DNA of 64,000 bases from Chloroflexota bacterium (GTDB taxonomy: Bacteria; Chloroflexota; UBA11872; VXOZ01), in the NCBI GenBank assembly GCA_026710945.1, contig JAPOQA010000027.1, forward strand, positions 62,001 to 126,000, read 5' to 3'. Below, piece by piece: positions 30,776 through 39,231 of the stretch. The notes under the pieces were generated by a model. The model ran no database searches. It saw only the letters and a list, made by a program, of their open reading frames with translations, and was not told where the DNA came from. Every line of letters begins with the position of its first letter. Within the stretch, counting starts at the first letter, position 1. The translations under genes were made by a program, and so were the position numbers.

Positions 30776-33406
30776 TCAGCGCCCGTGGCAGCGTTTGTAC
30801 TTCTTGCCGCTGCCGCACCAACAGGGCGCGTTGCGTCCGAGCTTGCGGCCGCCCTGCTTCTGGCGTGAGCGCGCCTGCGGCCGGCTGGGGCGCTCCTCCG
30901 CACGGTTGGTGACCATCGCTTCGGCCCGCTGCGGTTGGGGTTCCGGCGCGGCTTGGACGCGGTAGATCATCTGGGCGGTCTGTCGCTGGATGTGCCCCGT
31001 GAGTTCCTGGAACATGCGGTAGGCTTCCGCCTTGTATTCGGAGAGCGGATTGCGCTGGCCCACGGCGCGCAAGCCAATGCCGGTCCGCAAGTCTTCCATC
31101 CCCGTCAGATGCTCTGTCCAGAGCGCGTCGATCGTCCGCAGCAGCACCCAGCGCTCGACCCGGTGCATAAGCTCCGGGCTCATGGCTGCTGTTCTCTCCG
31201 CGTAGACCTCATCCGCCCAGCCGGTGAAACGGTCGGTAATCCCCTCGGGGGTAAGTCCCGCCAAATCGTCAGCGGGTGGCGAGGTGGGCTGATTGACGAG
31301 CTGGCGGCAGGCTTCTACCAATGCTTCGACGTCCCAATCCTCTTGGGGCCCGGCGGTATGTCCAGTGACCATCTGCGTGATCTCATCGTGGACCATACCT
31401 TGAATTTGCTCGGTAATCTGTTCCAGTTCCAGCACCTTGCGGCGTTCGCCGTAGATGGTGTTGCGCTGCGTATTGAGCACGTCGTCGTATTCGACCGTGT
31501 GTTTACGCAGGTCGAAGTTGTAGGCTTCGATCTTAGTCTGGGCTTGTTCCAGCGCTTTGCTGATGAGGTTGTGCTCAATTGGCATGTCGTCGTCCATGCC
31601 GAGGCGGTCCATGATGCCGGATATCCGGTCGCTGCCGGCGCGCTTGAGCAGCTCGTCCTCGAGGGAGACGTAGAAGCGTGAATAGCCGAGATCGCCTTGG
31701 CGGCCGGAGCGACCGCGCAATTGGTTATCGATGCGTCTGGACTCGTGCCGCTCAGTGCCGATGACGTGGAGACCGCTGGCTTCACGAACGGCCTCCGCCT
31801 CATTGGGATCGGGGGGATTGCCGCCAAGCACAATGTCGGTGCCGCGTCCGGCCATATTTGTGGCGATAGTAACCGCGCCCTTCCTGCCGGCTTGGGCGAC
31901 TATCTGTGCCTCTTGTTCGTGAAATTTCGCGTTCAGCACTTGATGCGGTACGCCGCGCCGCTTGAGCAGCATGCCCAGGGATTCGGATGTTTCGATGGAG
32001 GTTGTTCCGGCGAGCACCGGCGCGCCCTTCTTGTGCCACTCCTCGATGGTGTCTGCGACGGCGTTGAACTTTCCCTGCTCGGTGCGATAGACGAAATCGG
32101 GCTCATCCTGACGCACCATCGGCATGTTGGTGGGAACCTCCACGACGTCCAATGCGTAGATCTTGCGGAATTCGTCCGCTTCCGTCGCCGCCGTACCGGT
32201 CATGCCGGCCAGTTTGCCGTACATACGAAAGTAGTTTTGAAAGGTGATAGTCGCCAGCGTCTTGCTCTCGCGCTGGATCTTTACACCCTCTTTGGCCTCG
32301 ATCGCCTGGTGCAAGCCTTCGCTGTAACGGCGTCCGGTCATGAGCCGGCCGGTGAATTCATCGACGATCACCACTTCGGCGTTGGGATCGTGGTGCTCGA
32401 TCACGCGGCCTTCTTTCATGAGCACATAGTCGCGACCGCGCTGGTACAGCGCCTGGGCACGCAATGCTTGCTCCATGTAATGAACCAGCTCGAAAGCGCC
32501 TTCCTCATAGAGGTTGCCGACCCCCAGCCACTTCTCCATCTTGCCGATGCCTACTTCGGTGATGCTCACCGCCCGCAGCTTGTGGTCTATGGTGTAGTCC
32601 TGGTCCTCACGCAGCCGAGGCACGAGTCGCGTAAAGTCGCCGAACGTCTCGCCGGGGGCATCAGCCTGGCCCGAAATGATAAGCGGCGTGCGCGCTTCGT
32701 CAATGAGAATGTTGTCTACCTCGTCAACGATGGCGTAGTTGTGCTCGCCCTGCACCATTTCGTCGAGATCGAGCACCATATTGTCACGCAGATAATCGAA
32801 TCCGTATTCGTTATTCGTGCCGTACGTGATATCGGAGGCGTACGCCTCCTTGCGTGCTACCGGCCGCAATTCCTCACCGCTGCCGTGATGTGATTCGCGT
32901 TCCTCTTCTTTAGGAGAGAAGATGTACGCTGTGTCGTTGTTCAAGCAGGCCACGCTCAGGCCGAGGGCGTGATAGGCCGGCCCCAGCCACTCGGTGTCGC
33001 GGCGGGAGAGATAGTCGTTCACGGTCACAACGTGAACGCCCTTTCCGGCGAGCGCATTGAGATATGCGCTTAGCGCGGCGACATAGGTCTTGCCCTCGCC
33101 GGTCTTCATTTCGGCAATTTGGCCGTTATGGAGCACAATGCCGCCGTGCATCTGCACGTCGAAGAGGCGGTGACCGATAATGCGTTTGATCGCCTCTCGC
33201 ACGGCAGCAAACGCTTCGGGCAGGAGGGAATCCAGCGTTTCGCCAGCTTGAAGGCGCCCACGAAACGCGGTAGTCTTGTCAGCCAGCTCGGCAGTGGATA
33301 GTGCCTCAAACTCGGCTTCGAGCGCGGCGATTTCCTCGACGACCGGCCGCTGACGGGAGACTTCACGTTCGGAGTGATCGAAGAAGCGTTGGATTACGCC
33401 AAACAT
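30776..33406 (-). CDS. secA: Preprotein translocase ATPase SecA
   Basis: Motor ATPase that pushes unfolded proteins through SecYEG. The 876-residue product starts 'MFGVIQRFFDHSE' (ATG at 33406; a TTG two codons earlier is possible). It has Walker A 'MKTGEGKTYVAALSAYLNAL', the 'VDEVDNILIDEARTPLIISG' DEAD block, the preprotein cross-linking domain, 'TNMAGRGTDIVLGG', the helical scaffold, and a C-terminal zinc-binding SEC-C tail 'CWCGSGKKYKRCHG'. The presence of the SEC-C tail suggests the SecB/membrane-binding type linker is kept. The restriction-modification pair begins 67 bp after its stop on the same strand. Confidence 0.97.
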   Translation of the reverse strand: MFGVIQRFFDHSEREVSRQRPVVEEIAALEAEFEALSTAELADKTTAFRGRLQAGETLDSLLPEAFAAVREAIKRIIGHRLFDVQMHGGIVLHNGQIAEMKTGEGKTYVAALSAYLNALAGKGVHVVTVNDYLSRRDTEWLGPAYHALGLSVACLNNDTAYIFSPKEEERESHHGSGEELRPVARKEAYASDITYGTNNEYGFDYLRDNMVLDLDEMVQGEHNYAIVDEVDNILIDEARTPLIISGQADAPGETFGDFTRLVPRLREDQDYTIDHKLRAVSITEVGIGKMEKWLGVGNLYEEGAFELVHYMEQALRAQALYQRGRDYVLMKEGRVIEHHDPNAEVVIVDEFTGRLMTGRRYSEGLHQAIEAKEGVKIQRESKTLATITFQNYFRMYGKLAGMTGTAATEADEFRKIYALDVVEVPTNMPMVRQDEPDFVYRTEQGKFNAVADTIEEWHKKGAPVLAGTTSIETSESLGMLLKRRGVPHQVLNAKFHEQEAQIVAQAGRKGAVTIATNMAGRGTDIVLGGNPPDPNEAEAVREASGLHVIGTERHESRRIDNQLRGRSGRQGDLGYSRFYVSLEDELLKRAGSDRISGIMDRLGMDDDMPIEHNLISKALEQAQTKIEAYNFDLRKHTVEYDDVLNTQRNTIYGERRKVLELEQITEQIQGMVHDEITQMVTGHTAGPQEDWDVEALVEACRQLVNQPTSPPADDLAGLTPEGITDRFTGWADEVYAERTAAMSPELMHRVERWVLLRTIDALWTEHLTGMEDLRTGIGLRAVGQRNPLSEYKAEAYRMFQELTGHIQRQTAQMIYRVQAAPEPQPQRAEAMVTNRAEERPSRPQARSRQKQGGRKLGRNAPCWCGSGKKYKRCHGR

Positions 33407-33469
33407 AGCCAATCTCTCGGCAGCGTGAGGTTAGGAGTGGTGGGACTTTGGATTCTTTGACCTGCTTCC

Positions 33470-33499
33470 AGTCTACGTGGCGCAATTGAGTGAAGTCAA
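33470..33499 (-). promoter_or_regulatory. Candidate secA promoter
   Basis: Minus strand: -35 TTGACT at 33499-33494, an 18-bp spacer, -10 TAGACT at 33475-33470, about 64 bp before the secA ATG. Moderate match to consensus. Confidence 0.45.
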
Positions 33500-33641
33500 T
33501 GAACCTGCACGTCACCCCAGTGGCTACGTGGTTCCAAGCACCAGCGAGGAACGACCTCAATGAGAAGCCAGGTGGGACGATCGGGAGAGAGGCAATTGCC
33601 GCGCTGCCAATGCGTAGCGTTCCTGTGATGCCCGATAGATT

Positions 33642-33670
33642 TTGCCACTGCGGACACACTGTGCTATACT
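33642..33670 (+). promoter_or_regulatory. rpsO promoter
   Basis: -35 TTGCCA at 33642-33647, a 17-bp spacer, -10 TATACT at 33665-33670 with TGC directly before it (extended -10). Good match; it implies a leader of about 285 nt before rpsO. Confidence 0.6.
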
Positions 33671-33963
33671 GTCTATGTTTGGCTGCAGGTTCGTCTTAGT
33701 TCATGCAGCATCCCTGCATTATTTCCCCCTCGGATTGCCTTACCCTTTGCAATCTTCAATGTACTCTATCGTCCTAGTTAAGTCATGTCTGGCGAACCTG
33801 CCGCCGAACGTCTCGCGCCAATAAACTGCATGACCTCGCACCATTGTTATGGTATTTGCCATAAATCTGGGCTATTTGATTGCGTTTTGAAAGCGAACGT
33901 GCGAGTATAGGGATTCGGAAATAAGCTTGTGAAGCGCAAATTTTGACATGAGGTGAGTGCAGC

Positions 33964-34230
33964 GTGCTAACGACAGAACAGAAGCAGGGGATAGTCTCCA
34001 AGTATGGCCGGGACGGTAACGACACGGGTTCGTCTGAGGTCCAGATAGCTTTGCTGACAAGTCGCATCCAGCAACTTTCGGCCCACATGGGCGAAAACAA
34101 GCACGACAAGCACTCGGAGATGGGTTTGCTCAAGCTGGTAGGGCGACGGCGGCGGCTCATGCGATATCTGCACCGCCGCAATCCGGCGCAGTACCGCACA
34201 CTCATTGCGGAACTTGGATTGCGCGGCTGA
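33964..34230 (+). CDS. rpsO: 30S ribosomal protein S15
   Basis: Primary 16S rRNA-binding protein of the small-subunit platform. The 88-residue product has the family signature 'DTGSSEVQIALLTSRIQQL' and 'HKHSEMGLLKLVGRRRRLMRYL'-like blocks (here 'HDKHSEMGLLKLV'). It uses a GTG start with GAGGTGAG upstream, which decides the start. It is followed by a simple hairpin terminator. In many bacteria rpsO is beside pnp, but here no polynucleotide phosphorylase follows; the next gene is on the other strand. Confidence 0.97.
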   Translation: MLTTEQKQGIVSKYGRDGNDTGSSEVQIALLTSRIQQLSAHMGENKHDKHSEMGLLKLVGRRRRLMRYLHRRNPAQYRTLIAELGLRG

Positions 34231-34253
34231 GCGGCAGTTTCTGCAAAAAGAAG

Positions 34254-34277
34254 AGCGCTACGGTTTTCCGTAGCGCT
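34254..34277 (+). terminator. Terminator-like hairpin after rpsO
   Basis: A 10-bp perfect stem AGCGCTACGG / CCGTAGCGCT with a TTTT loop begins 24 bp after the rpsO stop. The T tract behind it is short. Confidence 0.65.
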
Positions 34278-34345
34278 TCTGTGATTCTGGGCACCCGGTC
34301 GAGTGGCGCCTCTTTGGCACTTTGGTGGGAGTCTCCGCTTGGACT

Positions 34346-35695
34346 TCAGGAATTGTTCGTAACGTCATTCCACTCTATGCGCAGCGCGTAGAACTTGTCC
34401 GCCATCCGTTCCAACGCTTCGCGTGGAGAGACCTGGCGTAAGAGCACGCGTTGGATTTCGAGCTGGGAAAAGTGCTCCCATGTCTGAAACCAGGGTACTT
34501 CCCGCCCTTCGTGCGTACGGGAGACCTGTCGCTGCTGCAGGTAGGAGTTCATGTTTTCCAGACCACGCTCATCCGCCAGCCTCTGCACTTGCGGTTCCGC
34601 ATAGAGCGACTCGTAGGCGCTGCCAAGCGAACGGTTCACAAACCAGAAGAGCGGTGTAAAGTAGCGGTTCTCTCGATCGAGTCCGCCGAGGTACTGCAAG
34701 AGTTCCCAGGCGGCGTCTTTGTTGCGGCTCGCTCGCGGGATTGCATAGAGTCTAGTCCACATGACCGAACCGCTTTGAGAGGGATCATTCCCCGGGAATA
34801 GGGCAACGCGGCGGGATCCCGGCGCATTGCTACCCTCCTGTTGGTTGAAAAGAAAATTGTATCCGGGCTGAATAGTAAATGCCGTTGGGTTGCGTAAGGC
34901 GGCTTCGTAGCTGCTCCCAAGGACGTCGGCGTGGATTATTTCGGTACTATAGATGCCGGCCAATAACCATGAGAGGGTCTGCTCCGCGGCGGAACCCGGG
35001 AGGTGGAACACGGGATTCAGCAATTCATCGAAGAAGGTTCCGCCTCGTGCATACACCATTGACCACCAGTCAATGTTGGTGCTGGTGTGAAAGCGGTACG
35101 TAAGCCGGATCGGGTAATCCACCAGGCCGCGCCGCTTTATCTCGAGCGCCTGCTCCGTTACTTCCTCCCATGTTGCAGGTGGGAGCGGAATGCCGGCACT
35201 TTGGAGAATCTCTTCGTCGTAGACCCAGAGCGCGCACTCCGTATAGTACGGCAGGCCGTAGCTTGCCCCTTTGTGTTGGATACCCTCCACCGCCTGCGGG
35301 ACCATGGCTTCACGATACTGATTGATACCGCTGAATCCGTCCAGCGGCTCAAGCCAGTCGGCTTCCGCCCATGCCGCGAGATCCGTCTCCCGCACGTAGA
35401 CGGCGTCAATTGGCTGCCCTTCATTGAGGAGGTGGCTGACCGCCTGAAAATAGTCCGATTCTATGAGCTCCGGCGCCACGCGCAATCCGGGGTACTGCGT
35501 GACGAAGCGTTCCAGATTCCAACGCAGCAGCTCAGGTTCGTAGCCCCAGTAGACCAGGCGTAAAGACAGTGGCTCCTGCTCGTTTCCAAACGTCTCGCCA
35601 CGGCTGCACGCAGCAGCCAGCAGGGCACTGGAAAGAAGGAGATGACGACGGGAAAGTGAATTGCCGAGAAAGAGAGGTGCTTCTAGTCTGCTCAC
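34346..35695 (-). CDS. Extracellular solute-binding lipoprotein (ABC family 1)
   Basis: A periplasmic or surface-tethered binding protein for an ABC importer, probably for sugars. The N-terminus has a Tat-like 'SRRHLL' followed by a hydrophobic stretch and an 'LAAAC' lipobox. The mature part has family-1 blocks: 'LRLVYWGYEPE', 'PIDAVYVRETDLAAWAEADWLEPL', 'GLPYYTECALWVYDEEIL' and 'PPATWEEVTEQAL'. Start: the GTG at 35695 has GGAG six bases before it, better placed than the GTG at 35707; about 449 residues result. No permease or ATPase gene is near, so it must use components encoded elsewhere. Confidence 0.85.
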   Translation of the reverse strand: MSRLEAPLFLGNSLSRRHLLLSSALLAAACSRGETFGNEQEPLSLRLVYWGYEPELLRWNLERFVTQYPGLRVAPELIESDYFQAVSHLLNEGQPIDAVYVRETDLAAWAEADWLEPLDGFSGINQYREAMVPQAVEGIQHKGASYGLPYYTECALWVYDEEILQSAGIPLPPATWEEVTEQALEIKRRGLVDYPIRLTYRFHTSTNIDWWSMVYARGGTFFDELLNPVFHLPGSAAEQTLSWLLAGIYSTEIIHADVLGSSYEAALRNPTAFTIQPGYNFLFNQQEGSNAPGSRRVALFPGNDPSQSGSVMWTRLYAIPRASRNKDAAWELLQYLGGLDRENRYFTPLFWFVNRSLGSAYESLYAEPQVQRLADERGLENMNSYLQQRQVSRTHEGREVPWFQTWEHFSQLEIQRVLLRQVSPREALERMADKFYALRIEWNDVTNNS

Positions 35696-35877
35696 AATTG
35701 ACTCCACACCAAGCGGTTACTAGAGACGGTACCATTTAAGAGGCGCTTTCGTCAACGGCCGTGCAGTGTGCGCGGTACGCCATGAAGTCCGCTAAATATG
35801 AGTGTTGAAAGGCCAATCGGATTCGAGCTCTCGGCAATGTAGAGAGACTGTCGCTTAGTTCGCGGGCAAGAGCTTGT

Positions 35878-36174
35878 ATGAAAGTGAGTAGGAGCATGCC
35901 AGAGAAGATTGTGACGCTGCACCCGGCGGGCAAAGCCGGGGTGAATATCGACAAGCAGAAGTACGACACTGTACGGGAGGCCATTCTCCAGTCGCTCCAA
36001 GACAACGGCATGATGACTTTCAAGGATTTAGCTGCAGAAGTGCGCAGAAGGCTGGAAGGCAGCTTTGCCGGATCGATCTCCTGGTACGTGACCACGGTAA
36101 AGCTCGACTTGGAGGCGCGAGGCGAAATCAAGCGAGTACCCAAGAGCGGCTCCCAGCGGCTGGTAATCTCTTAG
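35878..36174 (+). CDS. Small conserved protein, DUF6958-like
   Basis: A 98-residue soluble protein beginning MKVSRSMPEKIVTLHPAGKAG. Blocks 'TLHPAGKAGVNIDKQKYD', 'LAAEVRRRLEGSF' and 'SWYVTTVKLDLEARGEI' resemble what I recall of the DUF6958 family; the helix-turn-helix-like spacing suggests a small winged-helix domain, but function is unknown. The start is uncertain: ATG at 35878 has a weak AAGAG site, and ATG at 35896 lies only one base after AGGAG. It stands alone between two minus-strand genes. Confidence 0.65.
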   Translation: MKVSRSMPEKIVTLHPAGKAGVNIDKQKYDTVREAILQSLQDNGMMTFKDLAAEVRRRLEGSFAGSISWYVTTVKLDLEARGEIKRVPKSGSQRLVIS

Positions 36175-36228
36175 GTAATCAACGCACGTTCCCGTTGTCG
36201 TATTGGGTAGCCACCAGCACTCGCACGG

Positions 36229-36981
36229 TCACTCCGGTTGGAGCAAAAGGGTGATTGACTCGTACTCCTCCCTCTGTTCGATTGGCCTAATTGAGAGCTT
36301 CCCGCGCCGATTAGAGAGTTTGAAAGCCTTAGCCCCCGCTCTTGACGTGATTACCCTGTACATTTCGTCGACGACCTCGATGGCGCAGTTGTCCTCGATG
36401 GCAATTCCCACATCCGAGTGCTTTTGCACCATTTCTTCAAAAGACTGTCTTCTCTCAACGCCGTCGGTCTCGCCATCGAAGTACGGACAGACGAGGGCGT
36501 CGATCAATCCCATGCCTCTTACTCTCATATACCGCCAGTTGTCTGAATCATAGTAGGCCATAGAGGCGCTGTGACCCCAGCTGAACCAGGATATACACCC
36601 TGCACTCACTCCCGACAGCACGATCCCTCTCCTGTGGGCCTCTTCCAAGACCGAGTCTACTCCCAGCCTCCGCCAGCGTTTCATCATCTTTAGCGCGACC
36701 CCACCACCGACATACACTAAGTCGGCTGAGAGAATCTTTTGTTCGAGCTCCTCCTTGGTTGGACTCATGCCGAGCAGGAAGAGGACGTCGGTTTCGCATC
36801 CAAGTTCTTGACCATACACTTCTTGAAAAGATCGCCAGTAATTGGGAGAGTCTCGGCTTGCAGTAGGAATGAACAACGCCTTGGGGCCGGACTTGCCCGT
36901 TAGTGTCACAATCTCCTGATCGATGACAAGAGTTTCGCGTTCGGCCATCTCTCCGCCGCCTATGGCGACAATCTTGCCCAT
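36229..36981 (-). CDS. Peptidase S51 family protein (dipeptidase E / cyanophycinase-like)
   Basis: A 250-residue cytoplasmic serine peptidase-like protein. The N-terminus 'KIVAIGGGEMAE', 'ALFIPTASRDSPNYW', 'ADLVYVGGGVALKMMKRWR' and the nucleophile elbow 'GVSAGCISWF' (Ser126) match family S51, which includes alpha-aspartyl dipeptidase and cyanophycinase; the size fits the dipeptidase E branch. A later 'IAIEDNCAIEVVDE' block is also typical. No cyanophycin synthetase gene is present here, so degradation of Asp-dipeptides is the more modest reading. Base composition is more AT-rich than the surrounding transport genes. Confidence 0.85.
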   Translation of the reverse strand: MGKIVAIGGGEMAERETLVIDQEIVTLTGKSGPKALFIPTASRDSPNYWRSFQEVYGQELGCETDVLFLLGMSPTKEELEQKILSADLVYVGGGVALKMMKRWRRLGVDSVLEEAHRRGIVLSGVSAGCISWFSWGHSASMAYYDSDNWRYMRVRGMGLIDALVCPYFDGETDGVERRQSFEEMVQKHSDVGIAIEDNCAIEVVDEMYRVITSRAGAKAFKLSNRRGKLSIRPIEQREEYESITLLLQPE

Positions 36982-37303
36982 TTACAATTACTCTCTCTTC
37001 GGGGCCCCAAAACTCAGCATTGCCGCCGCCCGATTAGTTGGCCCGGGTGTCCATTCCTTCGGTCGCCCCTACGGAAGTGCAGGGCACAATTCTGCCATCC
37101 TAAGCTAAGCACTCTTGCTATGTAGTGCTGACCGATCATGAGATGCAAAGGAACACTGGCCTACAGTAGGTTGGCCGTTTCAATGCAGTCGCTTAAATAG
37201 TGAGACAGCGACGAATCTCTCGACCCGCCACCGTCTCTTTCCGACTTTTTAGCCAAGAAGGCTTATAGTCAGCAATCTACAGTGACTTAACACCGTAGTC
37301 GGT
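36982..37303. other. Intergenic region without recognisable content
   Basis: 322 bp between the S51 peptidase start and the end of the next binding-protein gene. No gene, hairpin or dispersed repeat copy was recognised. The peptidase promoter should be in the left part. Confidence 0.4.
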
Positions 37304-38746
37304 TTACGGCCAAGAACCGAGCTTCTCGCGGATGATCTTGAGGCCGTCGTCAACGATGGCCTGCATGGTCGGCTGGATTTCCTTGAGGAAGGTCGCCGCG
37401 TCCTGATTGCCGGTCCAGAGCTGATTATCGCCAATGTCGTTGAGCAGCGTGGTAACCTGACCGCTCGTGGGCAACGAGCCAACGTTCCACTGGGGAACGG
37501 CCGTGGCGAGAGCATCCTGTGCCACCGAGATGCGGGGGTTGCTGTAACCCTGGAAGGCTTCATCGATGAACGGCTCGATCTCAGGAATCCAGGCCGGGAT
37601 TCGGCGTACAAACTTGCCCAAGCGCCCTTTGTCGAGGAGGAAGACCATGTAGTCAAAGGCCGCTTCACGCTTCTCGCTGCCGTAAACCAGTCCAAGCTTG
37701 TGCTGGTTGGCGTCCGGTGTGGACCGTTCCACGCGAGGCATCGGCGCCATCACGAAGTCAATGCCCTGCTCCAGCGCCTGGTCGGCATACGTGAGCGGCA
37801 AACTGCGCGGCGCGGAGATCATCAACGGCACCTGACCGGTCAGGAAGGGATTCTGCCCGCCGAAATAGGTGTTGTTGCGATCGGCCTGCGGCGGAATGAC
37901 CTTGTGCTTGTGCACGAGATCGAAGAAACTCGTGTAGCAGTCGATCATCGCTTCCGAATCGCAGGTCGCCGTTGTGAGGTCTTGCGACACCCAGCTACAT
38001 TCGTCACCCCAGAGCAGTTGCCAGGAGCACCAGTCGTGGGCGTGGTTGCCCATAGCCCACTGGCTTACCTGGTCGCCCTCGAACTCACGCAGCTTGACCA
38101 TCACTTCAAGCCACTCGTCCCAGGTCCATGAGTTTTCCACGTCGGCTGACGGATAGTCGAGACCCGCTGCCTCAAAGTAGTCGGGATTGATCATGACGAC
38201 GTGGGCGTTGCCGCCGTGGCCCATGGGCAGCAAGTAGACTTGCCCCTGGAACATGGCGTCGCGCTCGAGGAGATTCGGGTTGTAGACACTTAGGTCAAGA
38301 CCTCGTGCCTTTACCAGATCGTCCATGGATTGGGCGAGGTCCTGCATCACCTGCGCAAAAGCGCGGCGCGGGAACTCGGAGATGTCCGGCGGGATGCCGC
38401 CAGCCTGCATGGTCTTGATTTTTGCGACACGGTCTGCTGTACCGCCGACCTGCGAAACGAGCTCAATACTCGTCCCCGGGTTCTCGGCAACATAGGGATC
38501 GGCCATATTCTGCATGAATTCGGCTTCGAGCTCGGTCGGCACCTTCAAGAAGGTGACGATGTTTACACTCTCGGCTTCTTGGGCCGGCGCCGCTTCTTTC
38601 GCTTCCGGCTCAGCCTTGGCTTCTTCCATTGAGCCAGAGTCCGCCGGCGCTGCGCCTCCGCAAGCGGCGAAGACAATGGACGTTGCCCCCAGCATGGCCG
38701 ATCCTGCGAGTAGGCGACGTCGGGATAGAGACTTGCTATCGAGCAT
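37304..38746 (-). CDS. Extracellular solute-binding lipoprotein (ABC family 1)
   Basis: A 480-residue binding lipoprotein. The signal region has 'SRRRLLAGS' (Tat-like twin Arg) and the lipobox 'FAAC', then a low-complexity Glu/Ala/Pro linker (about 30-60) typical of surface-tethered Chloroflexota binding proteins. The mature domain has 'PTELEAEFMQNMADPYVAENPG', 'PPDISEFPRRAF', 'YLLPMGHGGNAHVVMINPDYFEAAGLDYP' in short blocks and 'WTWDEWLEVMVKL', which match sugar-binding family 1. AAGGAGGT precedes the ATG and a strong promoter is upstream. No permease genes are adjacent; the ligand is unknown. Confidence 0.87.
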   Translation of the reverse strand: MLDSKSLSRRRLLAGSAMLGATSIVFAACGGAAPADSGSMEEAKAEPEAKEAAPAQEAESVNIVTFLKVPTELEAEFMQNMADPYVAENPGTSIELVSQVGGTADRVAKIKTMQAGGIPPDISEFPRRAFAQVMQDLAQSMDDLVKARGLDLSVYNPNLLERDAMFQGQVYLLPMGHGGNAHVVMINPDYFEAAGLDYPSADVENSWTWDEWLEVMVKLREFEGDQVSQWAMGNHAHDWCSWQLLWGDECSWVSQDLTTATCDSEAMIDCYTSFFDLVHKHKVIPPQADRNNTYFGGQNPFLTGQVPLMISAPRSLPLTYADQALEQGIDFVMAPMPRVERSTPDANQHKLGLVYGSEKREAAFDYMVFLLDKGRLGKFVRRIPAWIPEIEPFIDEAFQGYSNPRISVAQDALATAVPQWNVGSLPTSGQVTTLLNDIGDNQLWTGNQDAATFLKEIQPTMQAIVDDGLKIIREKLGSWP

Positions 38747-38824
38747 TGCGCTACCTCCTTACTTCTTGTCAACACGCACTACTGGCAATAATACTTGCCA
38801 GTGCCACCCCTGATAGCAGCAGCA

Positions 38825-38853
38825 ATTCTAAAGCGGTTGCTGTCGTCTGTCAA
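38825..38853 (-). promoter_or_regulatory. Strong sigma-70-type promoter of the 37304-38746 binding protein
   Basis: Minus strand: -35 TTGACA at 38853-38848, a 17-bp spacer, -10 TAGAAT at 38830-38825. Near consensus; leader of about 70 nt to the ATG. Confidence 0.75.
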
Positions 38854-38952
38854 GTATGCTAGGGGAGGTACATCTCCAGCGTTTCAAGCTGCGGCGCTTT
38901 TAGCCAGGCATTTTGAGCAGAAAGCTTGTCCGTCGATCCTGCCAAAACATGG

Positions 38953-38981
38953 ATGACAAGCGCTTGAAAACATGCTATAAC
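38953..38981 (+). promoter_or_regulatory. Promoter of the 39232-40623 binding protein
   Basis: -35 ATGACA at 38953-38958, a 17-bp spacer, -10 TATAAC at 38976-38981 preceded by TGC. It implies a leader of about 245 nt, which contains an unused strong ribosome-binding sequence AAAGGAGGA at 39042-39050. Confidence 0.6.
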
Positions 38982-39231
38982 TACCTTGCAGTTCTTGCCT
39001 ATTTGGCGAGCGAATGGTGCGTACGCTGAGGGTTCAAAGCAAAAGGAGGAGTTCATAGCATAGACGCTCAGCAGGAAAGAGCGCTCTCATGTGCGGGTAG
39101 GGGCTCCTAAGCAATGAATAGCGTGCGAGAGGGTGCTGATTGGTTTGCGAAATGACACTGGGCTAAAGCTTGAGGGTATACCGCCCGCGGGTAAGCTTAA
39201 GACAGAGATAGCAGTCGTGAGGAGACAAATC

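Larger units (their letters stand above)
33407..33963. other. Divergent secA/rpsO intergenic region
   Basis: This 557-bp gap holds the secA and rpsO promoters listed separately. It has no credible gene. The part after the rpsO promoter (33671-33963) would be a long leader of about 285 nt; rpsO leaders are often sites of S15 autoregulation, but I could not draw a convincing pseudoknot by eye. Confidence 0.5.

Noticed and set aside
30709-30903. N-terminal extension of the DNA methyltransferase into secA
   Set aside because: The extra 65 codons lie largely over the 3' end of secA, are Arg/Ala-rich and have no ribosome site; the ATG at 30708 fits the family better.
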